Source: CAILZL01 sp049840395 (lineage in GTDB: Bacteria > Pseudomonadota > Gammaproteobacteria > Steroidobacterales > Steroidobacteraceae). Taken from it: a stretch of DNA of 64,000 bases. Below the pieces are notes generated by a model, which did no database searches, was not told the DNA's origin, and saw nothing but the letters and a program-made list of their open reading frames with translations. Shown here piece by piece: positions 14,715 through 24,421 of the stretch (the first letter of the stretch is position 1; every line of letters starts with the position of its first letter). The stretch is from NCBI GenBank assembly GCA_049840395.1, contig JASGLD010000005.1, forward strand, positions 930,001 through 994,000. Direction: 5' to 3'. Position numbers and translations under genes: made by a program.

Positions 14715-15768
14715 GTGTGTAATTCCAAAATAATTTACTTAGATAGTTGGGCAATAATTATTCGTATGCCTCCTCAACTGCAAAATGAACACGGCGTATT
14801 GTCCGCCGTCCGTCAGCTTCTCGATGCGTCTATGGAGAGCGATGATGTGGCTGATTCTATGGAATCGCTTATTGGTGAGACTTCGAGTCTATCTCTGATC
14901 AATATGGATGCCTGGGAGAGGAGAATTCGGGACGAGGTGTTCCGAGTCGAGCAAAGCAAATCACGGTTTCGCTGGAAGTTCTGGAAGAGACCGGTGCGCT
15001 TCGCTTGTTGGTTGGATTTATGTAGTTGGGATGGATTTAAACGAGAAAGGGTTTTACGGGCCTTATCGCAAGGGGCTCCCAACGGATTCTTCTATGTGCT
15101 GTTACTGCGTCGTCTAAACGACTGGGTTCCCGAGGTGCGTGCTGCTGCGAGGGACAAGCTGCTTCAAGTTGCAGTTATTTCCAATCCTGAACATATCGTT
15201 GATGCACTATGGAGCATTCTGACGAATTGGAATATGTGGGGTCATATAGGCGATCAGGAGCGAAACGTTCTGGCAAAGTTGGTATGCATTGAAGAGGTTG
15301 CTGTTGCGCTCAAGTCGCGAATCCTGAAGTCCCCTACAGGGCGTGTTGCCGAAATATTTGCCCAACTTGGGCGCGCGCAAGGTCTTGATCAGTGGATAGT
15401 CGAAATAGCGGAAGCTGCCGTCCAGCCGGCGGTACGTGCTAAGGCCTATCGAATCCGCTATTGAAGGAAGAATTGTGTGGATCGCTGGAAGAAAATGGAC
15501 GTGGACAGATGTGAAATGGAGTAAAGGTAGGTTCGAGCCAGTATTTGGCGAACGATCAATTTCAACTGAATGTTCTCCCAAAGAGTTGATGAAAGCGGCA
15601 TCAATGGATCGCTCGCCTATGGTTCGTCGAGTCGTTGGCGAGTTGCTTACTAGGAGGCCAGAATACGGTGGCGACGATATTGCTGCTTTGGGTGAGCAGC
15701 TTGCTGCGGATTCTTTTCCATCTGTGGCCTCGTATGGGCGGTCTATCTTGTCAAGATTAAACGCGTAG
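14715..15768 (+). pseudogene. HEAT-like repeat protein gene broken by a frameshift
   Basis: The first frame (14715-15464, 249 codons from a GTG, or from the ATG at 14766) ends AVRAKAYRIRY*. A second frame (ending 15768) opens before this and continues ESAIEGRIVWIAGRKWTWTD. The two join as one helical-repeat protein of about 350 residues if one base is lost or two gained near 15436-15464. Helix-turn-helix units such as DWVPEVRAAARDKLLQVA and MDRSPMVRRVVGELL are of the HEAT/Armadillo type. The frameshift could be a true mutation or a base-call error. It is a plausible scaffold protein of unknown role. Confidence 0.6.
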
Positions 15769-15790
15769 CTTTTTTGAACTCGGTATAGGC

Positions 15791-16216
15791 ATGTCCGCCA
15801 TTAATCAAATCCTAGGGCTCGTTTCCTTGGTCGTCCGCGACTACGACGAGGCATTGGCATTCTTCGTTGGCACGCTGGGTTTCTTCGTGGTTGAGGACAC
15901 ACCCGTGCCGGAACAAGGAAAACGGTGGGTGGTGGTTAAGCCTAATGGCGGTAGCGGGGCTTGCCTTTTGCTCGCAAAAGCATCGACACCGGAACAGTTG
16001 GAGGCGGTCGGTAATCAAGCCGGAGGCCGTGTTTTCCTATTTCTACATACGGATGATTTCTGGCGTGACTACGAGAGCTACAAGAGTAAGGGCGTGGAGT
16101 TTATTAGACCGCCGGAAACGCAGCTACATGGCATGGTTGCTGTCTTCAAAGACTTATATGGAAATGCATGGGATCTCATTCAGCCTAATGAGAAGAATAC
16201 GAATTGGAGAATTTGA
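15791..16216 (+). CDS. VOC superfamily (glyoxalase/extradiol dioxygenase-like) protein
   Basis: The 141-residue protein reads GLVSLVVRDYDEALAFFVGT, then a GKRWVVVKP strand, VFLFLHTDDF, and a late LYGNAWDLIQPN, matching the paired beta-alpha-beta-beta-beta modules of the VOC fold. Potential metal ligands (His in HTDDF, Glu/Asp near the C-terminus) are only partly conserved. Members include glyoxalase-like and antibiotic-resistance proteins; this one's substrate is unknown. It follows the frameshifted repeat gene by 22 bases. Confidence 0.85.
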   Translation: MSAINQILGLVSLVVRDYDEALAFFVGTLGFFVVEDTPVPEQGKRWVVVKPNGGSGACLLLAKASTPEQLEAVGNQAGGRVFLFLHTDDFWRDYESYKSKGVEFIRPPETQLHGMVAVFKDLYGNAWDLIQPNEKNTNWRI

Positions 16217-16234
16217 TCCCCAAGCCTACAGAGT

Positions 16235-16364
16235 CGTAGGTTGGGCTAAGTCTTCGCAGCCCAACATGTCCGTAGGAATTGTTGGGCTTCGCTTTGAGCC
16301 GCTCCTGCGCATCCTTGCGCCCGCGGCATTGGGGCATCCTGCCCGGCATCAGCGCCAACCTACA
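16235..16364. repeat. Expanded palindromic repeat with insertion
   Basis: GTAGGTTGGGCTAAGTC at the left and GCGCCAACCTAC at the right bracket an inner AACATGTCC/TTGTTGGGCTTCGC palindrome. The right half carries an extra stretch (about 45 bases) that separates the inner hairpin from the outer arm. It lies between convergent genes. Confidence 0.7.
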
Positions 16365-16376
16365 CTGCGTTCAATT

Positions 16377-16865
16377 TCAGAGAGGTGGGGGTTTATGCGC
16401 CCAACTCCCCTCAATCGTAATCTCAGTCAACACTGAATTAGCGATGTAACACTCTTCATGTGCCGCATGATGCAACCGCTCAATATCCGCATCGGTTGGC
16501 GCTTTCGTTCCTGAGAATTCTATCTTCGGTGCAAGGCGTGTGTGCGTTACAGAGAGACGTCCCTTGCTGTTCTTAGTCATGCGGCCAATGGCGAGATCGT
16601 CATAACTATCGACGACAAATTTTTCCTTTCCCGCCAGATATAGAAACGTGAGCATGTGGCAGGAAGAGATCGCCGCTACGAAGGCTTCTTCAGGATCGAC
16701 GTTCTCCGGTTTGGAGTAGGGCAGGGGCACCGAACTCACTGCGCTCGATGCCGCTACGACAATGCCGCCGTCGAACTCCCACGAATGAGCGCGGTTGTAA
16801 CGCGAATCAATGAAGGCTTCGTTTGGTTGGCGCGACCAGCGGATTCGAGCTTGGTATTCCGACAT
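16377..16865 (-). CDS. OsmC family protein (peroxiredoxin-like)
   Basis: The 162-residue protein has SSCHMLTFLYLA, with a cysteine at the position of the OsmC reactive thiol, and HHAAHEECYIANSVLTEI with the second. The start YQARIRWSR fits the OsmC N-terminal strand. It is a second, divergent paralogue of the protein at 2739-3164 and falls in the OsmC subgroup often annotated as OsmC family peroxiredoxin. I chose the ATG at 16865; the frame runs further upstream but family similarity starts there. Confidence 0.88.
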   Translation of the reverse strand: MSEYQARIRWSRQPNEAFIDSRYNRAHSWEFDGGIVVAASSAVSSVPLPYSKPENVDPEEAFVAAISSCHMLTFLYLAGKEKFVVDSYDDLAIGRMTKNSKGRLSVTHTRLAPKIEFSGTKAPTDADIERLHHAAHEECYIANSVLTEITIEGSWAHKPPPL

Positions 16866-16884
16866 CGTTGCCCCCTCGATATGA

Positions 16885-17766
16885 CTAGATATCGAACTCT
16901 GGATGCGTGGCAGCTCGCGGTTGTTCTTCAATCCACATGCCATCTACATATCGATCTAGTAGTTTGGAGCCGTCTTTTGTGTAGTGGATTTCTGTGCCGA
17001 CGGGGGCGTTTAACTCAACCAGTTTTCTCATCAACAAATTGCGGGTTTGATCCCTCTCCGTCGTGTCAATGTCGATACCGCAGAATGCAACACGAGAACT
17101 GCCATCAGGATAGGGCGTGTCCAATTGCGAGCCGCCACCGGAGATTTCGCCAAGCCCAGTCTCATCCAGAGCCGCTTGCAACGGGTCTTCAAATCGTTCT
17201 CCCCTGATTAAGGGTTGAATGTCACCAGGGATCTTTACGTAGATGAAGTTTTGCGGGTCAAGACTGGCGGAGGGTGCTTGTATGTTATCGAGGAATTCCA
17301 ACAGCTCTCTGTATCCTTCAAGCATGTTGGAGCACCAAATGCGGGATACCTTCGGAGTTTTCAGATACATGGTTTGCATCAGGCTGGAGTAGCCGATTTG
17401 TTGTACTTCAGTCCAGCGAATGACATTGACCCCGGCAAGCGGCGAGCGATAGTAGATGTTCTGTTCGTCGTACTCGAACGATACGAAAAAGGCTTGATAA
17501 ATTAGGAAGGCCGCACTAACTACGAAGCCTGAGGCGACAAGGAGGGCAACAATTAGTTGGCTCGGTCGGGCCTGGGATGCTGCGTATGCGACGAATATAG
17601 AAAACGGCGCGAGCACAACGGCGAGTATGCGCAAACCCATGCCATAGCGAAGTTTTCGAATGTTTCCCGTTCGCTGGGCTGATTTTAGACCCGCTCGTGC
17701 CAGCAGTAGAACGACTCCTGCTCCGATCAAGCCACTAAGGATAGGTTGTAACCAACTAATATCCAT
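16885..17766 (-). CDS. Membrane protein with PH-like cytoplasmic domain, uncharacterised
   Basis: The 293-residue protein has three hydrophobic segments (about residues 7-25, 46-62 and 72-94), then a soluble domain. This includes EYDEQNIYYRSPLAGVNVI followed by RWTEVQQIGYS, a strand pattern resembling bacterial PH (bPH) domains. The C-terminal 100 residues are acidic and contain FCGIDIDTTERDQ. No family can be assigned. It is upstream of the OsmC gene on the same strand with a 19-base gap, so the two are probably co-transcribed. Confidence 0.65.
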   Translation of the reverse strand: MDISWLQPILSGLIGAGVVLLLARAGLKSAQRTGNIRKLRYGMGLRILAVVLAPFSIFVAYAASQARPSQLIVALLVASGFVVSAAFLIYQAFFVSFEYDEQNIYYRSPLAGVNVIRWTEVQQIGYSSLMQTMYLKTPKVSRIWCSNMLEGYRELLEFLDNIQAPSASLDPQNFIYVKIPGDIQPLIRGERFEDPLQAALDETGLGEISGGGSQLDTPYPDGSSRVAFCGIDIDTTERDQTRNLLMRKLVELNAPVGTEIHYTKDGSKLLDRYVDGMWIEEQPRAATHPEFDI

Positions 17767-17790
17767 AAAATTCCTATTGGTTAATTGCCG

Positions 17791-17870
17791 AGTGGGTTGG
17801 GCTCAGTCCGTGCAGCTCAACATCTCCTGTCGACCATAATGTTGGGTTTCGCAGACTTAGCCTAACCTAC
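17791..17870. repeat. Dispersed palindromic repeat
   Basis: AGTGGGTTGGGCTCAGTC and GACTTAGCCTAACCTAC arms with an inner AACATCTCC/AATGTTGGGTTTCGC palindrome; the same class as 12740 and 16235. Confidence 0.7.
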
Positions 17871-17921
17871 TCCGCTTATAGATGGGGCTGTAACTAGAGG
17901 TGGAATAGAGACGTTTTAATA

Positions 17922-17960
17922 GCCCCCACCCTAACCCTCCCCCGCTTGCGGGGGAGGGAA
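17922..17960. repeat. CCCCCACCCTAACCCTCCCCCG repeat
   Basis: The GCCCCCACCCTAACCCTCCC motif is followed by a CCCCCGCTTGCGGGGG hairpin. Further copies occur at 39720-39742, 39920-39958 (inverted) and 46120-46158 (inverted). The whole 17767-18030 gap holds only repeats. Confidence 0.85.
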
Positions 17961-18030
17961 TCTGAGTTGCTGCTCACGGCCACTCGTGCCTTATGCCTTC
18001 ATCTACTCGGCACTAAATCGCGGCCCTCAC

Positions 18031-19464
18031 TCACGCATGCGAAGGCTGATGATCCCTTTCCAACGATGACTCGCGCACGCCTAGCAAGGTGAGTAGTGGC
18101 CCAGTCATAGTGGTGGTTACCACTGCCATGATCACCAGCATCGTAAAGATGCGCGGTGAGAGAATCCCCAGGTCATAGCCTATATTTAGTGCAATCAATT
18201 CCATCAAGCCGCGGGTGTTCATCAGCGCGCCGAGTTGCAGCGACTCGCGCCACTTCATGCCGGTGATACGTGCAGCGATCGTGCTGCCGCCCATCTTGCC
18301 CAGCGTGGCGACGGCAATGATGGCGAGGCAGATCAGCCAGTCTTGCATGCCGTTCAGCAGGCCGATTTCCGTGCGCAGACCGGTGAACGCAAAGAACAGC
18401 GGTAGCAATAACACTGAGCTGAATTTCTCCAGCAGGGCGGTGATGCGTTGGCGGAACTGACCGACGTCCGGCATTACCGTGCCGGCCAGAAAGGCGCCGA
18501 ACAGCGCGTGAATACCGATGGTCTCGGTGCATAGTGCGGCTGAGATTACGACAAAGAGAATAATTCCCAGCGTGCCGCTGCTGGGTTCATCGCGATGCAG
18601 TTGCTCCTTACCGATCCACTTGGGCAAGCCGCGACGCACCAACAAGATCATGATGGCGATGAAGCCCAATGCCAGCAGCAAGGTGAGGCCCGAAGCAAGC
18701 AAGCTGCTGGCTTTGACCACGGCCACCACCACGGCCAGGATGCTCCATGCAGTGACGTCATCTACTGCGGCGCAGGTAATGGCGGTGCTGCCCAGCGCGG
18801 TGCGCGAGATCTTGCGCTCTTGCAGAATGCGAGCGAGTACAGGAAAGGCAGTGATGCTCATGGAGATGCCCATGAACAAGGCGAAGCCAACGAAGTTGGC
18901 CTTGGGCCCGGCGAGATCGGTGAATAAGAAGTACGCCAGCACCACGCCCAGCAAGAATGGAAACACGATGCTGGCATGGCTGACCGCCACCGCAGTGGTC
19001 GCCTTGCTGCGTACATGACTCAAGTCCAACTCCATGCCCACCGTGAACATGAAAAGGCAGATGCCGATCTGACTCAATAGCCGAAGTGTGCCCAGCGACG
19101 TAGTGGGGAACACGAAGCTGAAAGTCTCCGGCGCGAGCAGGCCGAACAACGAGGGGCCGAGCACGATACCTGCAACCATTTCGCCCACCACCGCAGGCAG
19201 GCCAATACGCACGAACAACTTACCGACCAAACGACAGGCCGCAATGATCACCAGTAATTGAATGAAGAGATGGCTGAGTGGTTCGGCGAGATTGCCTTGC
19301 AGGTTCTGCAGCATCGCCTCCAGGGTGGAGGTGGTGTCCGAGGCGATTAACTGTGTCGACGCCGCAGACGGCAGTGAATTGCCAACCTCGACGATGCCCA
19401 CAACGACACCGACGGCGATGAGCAGGGTTGCAAGATAGAGAAGCGCCTGTCTGAAAGGTTTCAT
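18031..19464 (-). CDS. Cation:proton antiporter, CPA2 family
   Basis: The 477-residue protein has about 13 hydrophobic segments. It has the CPA2 landmarks VVGEMVAGIVLGPSLFG (TM2-3), a helix with CAAVDDVTAW carrying the paired acidic residues used in ion exchange, and HALFGAFLAGTVMP. It should exchange K+ or Na+ for protons at the inner membrane. No C-terminal TrkA/RCK domain follows, unlike KefB/KefC. I chose MKPFRQALL at 19464; an in-frame ATG 15 bases upstream is possible. An N-terminal extracytoplasmic segment of about 60 residues is unusual. Confidence 0.9.
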   Translation of the reverse strand: MKPFRQALLYLATLLIAVGVVVGIVEVGNSLPSAASTQLIASDTTSTLEAMLQNLQGNLAEPLSHLFIQLLVIIAACRLVGKLFVRIGLPAVVGEMVAGIVLGPSLFGLLAPETFSFVFPTTSLGTLRLLSQIGICLFMFTVGMELDLSHVRSKATTAVAVSHASIVFPFLLGVVLAYFLFTDLAGPKANFVGFALFMGISMSITAFPVLARILQERKISRTALGSTAITCAAVDDVTAWSILAVVVAVVKASSLLASGLTLLLALGFIAIMILLVRRGLPKWIGKEQLHRDEPSSGTLGIILFVVISAALCTETIGIHALFGAFLAGTVMPDVGQFRQRITALLEKFSSVLLLPLFFAFTGLRTEIGLLNGMQDWLICLAIIAVATLGKMGGSTIAARITGMKWRESLQLGALMNTRGLMELIALNIGYDLGILSPRIFTMLVIMAVVTTTMTGPLLTLLGVRESSLERDHQPSHA

Positions 19465-19566
19465 AGTCTGGTGCACCAAAGGTGCACCATTTTGGGAAAA
19501 AATCCCCCGGAAGCCAAGCGCTTGCTAAATGTTTTAGCGGGCGTGCTGTTTACTGACGCCCCCGGC

Positions 19567-20364
19567 TCAATCGCTGCATCTTGCGCAGCTACTCATTGTT
19601 TTTGAATACAGGGTCTCGGCGTCCGATGCCGCTTCAACGACCATGGTCAAAAACTCCATGTGTTCTACCTTGCCATTCCCGGCCATGGCGAACTCCCACA
19701 CCGCAGCACCATTGGCGAATGCACCGTAGTAAATATCGGCTCCCAAGTTATTAACGCGCACAAATTTCAGCGACTTCAATTCGCCCAGGGGCGCGAAGGC
19801 CTGTTGAATCGCGGCTGCGGGCATTTGCTTCATCCGCGCCTCCAGATTCGCGGTCATCGCCTCGTATGCGGGTCTGCCAGCTTGTGCCGTAAGAATCTGT
19901 TGGCGTAACGCTGCTTCGCCGCCAGCCATAGGTTTCTGCTGCTTGATTCTTTCTTGTGCGGCCTTTTCCTGGGTTTGTGCCAGGACATCGTCAACTCGGG
20001 TGGCCAGTTGCTGCTCCTCTACATTTTTACGCAAAGTCAGGCTGCCTGATTGTGTCTTTCCGGGGTCTGCGAAGGTGATCGTCATCGGCTGGTCTTTATA
20101 GGCGAAGGTGCTGTCGTTCTGTGGCACTAACTCGCTTGCGGGCGAGCCCGCACGTGCGATGAACAGGCTGGCATTTTTTCGGGTCACTCTTACAAAGGTA
20201 TTGATCGAAAGTTGGTATGTGCCCACATACTTGTCCAATGTTTCAATGCTGACCTTTACTTGAGGCGTCGTCGTCTCTGCTAGAACGTCAACGTTGAGAC
20301 AAGCTGTGCCAGCAATGAGCATGGCTAGCAGGATTAAACGCGTGCTTATCGCGATCGGTAACAT
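19567..20364 (-). CDS. Exported protein of unknown function
   Basis: The 265-residue protein has a signal peptide (MLPIAISTRLILLAMLIAGT) followed by a cysteine that only weakly fits a lipobox, so it may be periplasmic or a lipoprotein. The N-terminal domain includes LDKYVGTYQLS, a strand pattern shared with DUF3471-type domains often fused to beta-lactamase-like proteins. A Gln/Ala-rich helical linker follows (about residues 125-145), then a C-terminal domain of about 110 residues. AGGAG lies upstream of the ATG. The function is unknown. Confidence 0.7.
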   Translation of the reverse strand: MLPIAISTRLILLAMLIAGTACLNVDVLAETTTPQVKVSIETLDKYVGTYQLSINTFVRVTRKNASLFIARAGSPASELVPQNDSTFAYKDQPMTITFADPGKTQSGSLTLRKNVEEQQLATRVDDVLAQTQEKAAQERIKQQKPMAGGEAALRQQILTAQAGRPAYEAMTANLEARMKQMPAAAIQQAFAPLGELKSLKFVRVNNLGADIYYGAFANGAAVWEFAMAGNGKVEHMEFLTMVVEAASDAETLYSKTMSSCARCSD

Positions 20365-20860
20365 CACTGTTTCTCCTTTTTGGACCGGCCGAGCCGCAAT
20401 GGATGAGTCATATTCGGCTGAGCAGCGAATAAATTACTCCGACGCGATGTGCGTCATCAAGTGCAACTGATTCCTTAAGAACATTAGAGATTTTTAGCGG
20501 CGTTCGGCGGCGGCAAATTTGATTTCTCGGTTCGTTCATCAACAGCAGTTTGACCGGCTCAAAATTGCCAAGAGTTGCGCAACTGCCTTTCTGGCGCTGC
20601 GCCGGTCAGGCTCAAATTGACCGCTTAGGGTGCGGCGCATATCTTGTCGGCACTGCTGTGATGCAAAAACCTATTGCATTTTTGATTCATAAAATTTGCG
20701 CAAAATAAAATTTCGCCGCGTGTCTGTATGACGAAAAGAGTCGATATTTGCCGTAAAAAAATCAAAATTTAAGGCAGCGGCTTCTTCCCTATATTCGCAA
20801 CGCCATCGGCGTTTTGGTTGCCGATGCAGTTCCACTGCGTTCGTAATCTGGGGAGTCATT
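20365..20860. other. Long intergenic region upstream of the TonB receptor
   Basis: This region of about 495 bases has no supported gene. It is divergent: an exported-protein gene reads left and a TonB-dependent receptor gene reads right. The last 180 bases are AT-rich and include a 10-base palindrome TTTGCGCAAA at 20695-20704, which might be a regulator site. The receptor's promoter is probably here. Confidence 0.5.
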
Positions 20861-23269
20861 ATGAAAATTGTGTTGCAACGGGATATCGACTCGCGTCGGT
20901 ACGACAGGAGTTTATATCTTGGTTTTGGCCTTGTGGCGTTCGGTATGCTGGCGCTGTCCACGCCGCAGCTGGCGCGTGCGCAGGCTGCGGTTGACGATGG
21001 AAATGAATTGGAAGAAATCATCGTGACCTCGCGCAAGAAGGAAGAAACCATCATCGATGCGCCGCAGGCCATCACGGCTTTCTCCGAAGCGACATTGACC
21101 GACTACAACGTGCAGAGCTTCGCGGACTATGGCAACAAGGTGCCGAACATGTCGTTCAACGACGGTTCCATCGGTCGCGCACGCGTCTCTGCGTCGCGTG
21201 GTATCTCGATTCGCGGCATGGTGGGTGGCAATACCACCTCCATGTACATCGACGACACGCCGATCCCCGTGACGCAGAACCCGCGCATTGCCGACGTGGC
21301 GCGCATCGAAGTGCTGAAAGGCCCACAGGGCACACTGTATGGTTCGGCGGCCATCGGCGGTACGGTGCGTATCATCACCAAGCAACCGTCTTTTAGCGAA
21401 GAGGAAACGCGTTACACCTTGTCGGCGGGGCAGACCAATCACGGCGGCTCGCAAGATTTCGGCGGCAGCGCCATTGCCAATTTCGTGCTGTCGCCTGAAA
21501 CCCTGGCGGTGCGTGTCATGGGCTTCTTGAATCATGATTCCGGTTATGTCACGCGTATTGCGCCCAGCACGGACCGTTCCTCGATCATGTCCGAGTACAA
21601 GAACACCGGCGAGGTTTATCAATCCGGTGCGTCGCTATCGGCGCTGCTCAAACTGAGCGATAGCTTCGATGCCACTTTCAAATTGTTGGGTCAGCGCGAA
21701 AGCATGCCCAACGGTTTTCCGCTGGTGTATCGCGGCAATCCGGGTTATGACCCGACTACGCTGACCATTCAGCGCGATTACAACGCACCGGAATCGGCCA
21801 CCAATAGTTGGTGGCTGCCGGCGTTGACTTTGGACTATCACGCCGACAAGTGGGGCGTGGTGTCGTCAACCAGCCTTTACAAGCAGGATTCCTGGGACAA
21901 CATCGATTCCAGCGAAGCCATGCACGAGTTCCTGGAGAATCGTCCGGATGCCGGTGCTGCGACTTTCTATCAACCGGGCTATGTATCGGGCACGCCGATT
22001 GGATACAGCAACTTCGGCGCCAGCTATGGCGGTGGCGGCGGTCGCACCGAGAACTTCCAACAGGAGCTGCGCGTATCCATCACGCCATTCGATAGCTTGA
22101 GTGGTCTGGTGGGTGCGTACTACCAACATGCGGCGAGCACCAACGCCAGCAATGTGCGCAACATGCCGGGCATCGCTGCTTCGGGTTGGTCGATCTACGG
22201 TCCAACCAATGACATTGGCACCGATGTGTATTTCAATACTTTCGGCAGCTCGTTGACCACGCAGACGGCGTTCTTTACCGATTGGTCGTACACACTGTTC
22301 GACAAGTTGACCATCGATGCCGGTCTGCGCAAGTACAAAATGGAAACCACAGGTACGACCACTTCACAGGGCTTCGCGATCGGCTTGACCAATCCCGTTA
22401 CCTCGAAAACCACGCCGCAAAAATCCGATGGTTATAGCCCGAAGCTCAGTATCTCCTTTGAGCCTGACAAAGATACCAACGTATACGTGACTGCTGCCAA
22501 GGGCTTCCGCCCAGGTGGCGGCGCGACGACTACGCCGCCGTTAGTGCAATGCCAGGATGAGATATTTAATCAGCTGGGTATTTCCCTGGCTGATTACTTG
22601 GCCGGTTACAAGTCCGACAGTGTTTGGACTTACGAATTGGGCGCCAAGAAAGCGATTGGCGGTTTCACTGTGATGACTGATGTATTCCAAACCGATTGGA
22701 AGGACATTCAGCAGAACATCTCGCTGAAGTGCGGTACCAACTTCACAGGCAATGCCGGCGCGGCGCGCATTCGTGGCTTCGAGTTCGAACTGAGCGGCAA
22801 CCTGTTCAAGGATCTGTCGATGCGTCTGGGTTATGGCTACAACTCGGGTGAGATCACCGACGATGCCGGTGGTCGCACGGCGCAGAAGGTGGGTGACAAG
22901 TTGGCCAATGCGCCGAAGAGCAATGCCACCGTGGGCCTGGTGTATACCCATGGTCTGACCGACACGCTGCAGGGCGTGGTCTCTGCCGACTGGTCGTATG
23001 TGGGCAGCAGTCTGTCGATCAACAACAGCAGCACCAGTCCGGCGCAGCGCAGTGCCTACTCCATCACCAATCTGCGCTTCGGCGTGCGTAGCGGTCAGAA
23101 CGAGACCACCTTGTATATCAACAATGTGTTCGACGAACTGGCCAACTACGGCGATTCTATTCCGGATCGTTCGGAGAACTTCCTGGTGAATGGCGCCTAT
23201 GTGCCACATACCCGTGTCTCGGTATCGCGTCCCTTGAATGTGGGGTTGCAATACCGTCACGGCTTCTGA
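20861..23269 (+). CDS. TonB-dependent receptor
   Basis: The 802-residue protein has an N-terminal signal region (LGFGLVAFGMLALSTPQLA), a TonB-box-like LEEIIVTSRKKEE near residue 51, and a plug domain with ISIRGMVGGNTTSMYIDDT and RIEVLKGPQGTLYGSAAIGG. A long beta-barrel ends in an aromatic terminal residue (LQYRHGF). It is energised by TonB-ExbBD to import a bulky substrate across the outer membrane. The plug is of the type common in sphingomonad, Steroidobacter and Caulobacter-like receptors, for which substrates are rarely known. A strong terminator follows at 23307. Confidence 0.93.
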   Translation: MKIVLQRDIDSRRYDRSLYLGFGLVAFGMLALSTPQLARAQAAVDDGNELEEIIVTSRKKEETIIDAPQAITAFSEATLTDYNVQSFADYGNKVPNMSFNDGSIGRARVSASRGISIRGMVGGNTTSMYIDDTPIPVTQNPRIADVARIEVLKGPQGTLYGSAAIGGTVRIITKQPSFSEEETRYTLSAGQTNHGGSQDFGGSAIANFVLSPETLAVRVMGFLNHDSGYVTRIAPSTDRSSIMSEYKNTGEVYQSGASLSALLKLSDSFDATFKLLGQRESMPNGFPLVYRGNPGYDPTTLTIQRDYNAPESATNSWWLPALTLDYHADKWGVVSSTSLYKQDSWDNIDSSEAMHEFLENRPDAGAATFYQPGYVSGTPIGYSNFGASYGGGGGRTENFQQELRVSITPFDSLSGLVGAYYQHAASTNASNVRNMPGIAASGWSIYGPTNDIGTDVYFNTFGSSLTTQTAFFTDWSYTLFDKLTIDAGLRKYKMETTGTTTSQGFAIGLTNPVTSKTTPQKSDGYSPKLSISFEPDKDTNVYVTAAKGFRPGGGATTTPPLVQCQDEIFNQLGISLADYLAGYKSDSVWTYELGAKKAIGGFTVMTDVFQTDWKDIQQNISLKCGTNFTGNAGAARIRGFEFELSGNLFKDLSMRLGYGYNSGEITDDAGGRTAQKVGDKLANAPKSNATVGLVYTHGLTDTLQGVVSADWSYVGSSLSINNSSTSPAQRSAYSITNLRFGVRSGQNETTLYINNVFDELANYGDSIPDRSENFLVNGAYVPHTRVSVSRPLNVGLQYRHGF

Positions 23270-23306
23270 TTCCTATCCCTCTTCATAACAGCCACCCGGC
23301 TGTCTT

Positions 23307-23339
23307 GACCCCGGATTACATGATCCGGGGTCTTTTTTT
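23307..23339 (+). terminator. Rho-independent terminator after the TonB receptor
   Basis: GACCCCGGAT-TACATG-ATCCGGGGTC forms a 10-base-pair stem followed by TTTTTTT. It lies 38 bases after the receptor stop codon. Confidence 0.93.
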
Positions 23340-23492
23340 GCGCATTGAAAAATGAAAATCTATTGAGCTTCCTAACGCGTGGTCTTGCTAGGCTTGTCCG
23401 GCATCATGCGCTGATAGAGCAGATATGCAGTTTGGAATAAGTTGGTCGGTACGTGTCAACTGGATAAACCTTCATTCAAAGGGCGAATAGTG

Positions 23493-23948
23493 ATGGCCGT
23501 AAAGAGAATGGATAATGTCCTGATTGTGGTTGACGATCTCGAAGCCGTGAAGGCGTTCTTCATCGAACTTGGTCTGGTGCTGGAGGGCGAGACCACAGTT
23601 GAAGGGCCCTTGATTGGCAAATTGATTGGACTCACCGATGTTCGAGCCACGCTGGCGATGTTGCGAACACCTGATGGTCTGGGCATCGAGTTGGATAAGT
23701 TTCACACGCCCGATCCACTCAGGTTCGGTCCTGAAAAAGCGCCGGTCAACACCCTGGGTCTGCGCCGCATCATGTTCGATGTGCAAGACATCGACGCTAT
23801 TGTTGCCCGCATGCGAGCGCATGGCGCAGAAGTCATTGGCGAAATGCAGTACGAGAACTCGTATCGCTTGGCCTACATCCGCGGGCCGGAGGGCATCATC
23901 GTTGCATTGGCTGAGCAGCTGACGAACTCGGCTGGGGTCAGTCCCTGA
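23493..23948 (+). CDS. VOC family protein
   Basis: The 151-residue protein has two VOC-type half-domains: MDNVLIVVDDLEAVKAFFIE at the start and RRIMFDVQDIDAIVARMRAH in the second half, each followed by the expected strands; the first module ends LGIELDKF. Family members bind a divalent metal and act on small molecules, but this one's substrate is unknown. The ATG at 23493 is preceded by a weak purine-rich site; an upstream in-frame ATG at 23442 would add 17 residues without similarity. Confidence 0.85.
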   Translation: MAVKRMDNVLIVVDDLEAVKAFFIELGLVLEGETTVEGPLIGKLIGLTDVRATLAMLRTPDGLGIELDKFHTPDPLRFGPEKAPVNTLGLRRIMFDVQDIDAIVARMRAHGAEVIGEMQYENSYRLAYIRGPEGIIVALAEQLTNSAGVSP

Positions 23949-24051
23949 AATCTTCCGGCAGGGAGACAATTGGGTGTATATATTCCGTTCGTCGATTGGC
24001 CCTAACTAAACAGCTGCCGTTTGTCACTAGAACCTTCGGCTAAGGAGAAGC

Positions 24052-24333
24052 ATGGATACTTCTGCGACGGAGACCTATGTGGAGAAAAAGCAAATCGGCA
24101 AATTTGCTCGTGGCTGTGCCTATGTTGGCTTTCTTTTCGGCGCAACCTTCGCTGCAATTGGTTTGGTTTGCCTTCTAAGTGATGTGCGCGATAGTCACGC
24201 ATTGGTAAGCGATGCATTTGGGTGCGTGGCATGTTCTTTTCTTGCAAGATACTTTTGGTACATACACAGGCATGGCCGCCTGCCAGGAGGTCGCGTAATC
24301 ACCGATCTTTTACATAAAGAAACACGAACATAG
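24052..24333 (+). CDS. Small membrane protein of unknown function
   Basis: The 93-residue protein has two hydrophobic helices (CAYVGFLFGATFAAIGLVCL and AFGCVACSFLARYFWYI), short charged ends and no known family. AAGGAG precedes the ATG by 5 bases. Codon use is less GC-rich than in the neighbouring receptor gene. It is separated from the VOC gene by 103 bases, including a short stretch (CCCTAAC ... GGCTAAGG) that weakly recalls a cassette junction. Confidence 0.55.
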   Translation: MDTSATETYVEKKQIGKFARGCAYVGFLFGATFAAIGLVCLLSDVRDSHALVSDAFGCVACSFLARYFWYIHRHGRLPGGRVITDLLHKETRT

Positions 24334-24421
24334 CGGCGGCTCCCGGAATACAAAAGTCGAGTCGTACCGTGGCTGCTGTAGTATCTTGCCCGCTGAGGTT
24401 TCGGTGGCAGGTGATCGACAG

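Noticed and set aside
24001..24051. CCCTAAC ... GGCTAAGG as another cassette boundary
   Set aside because: The cores do not pair and neighbouring genes are not cassette-like; the resemblance is probably chance.
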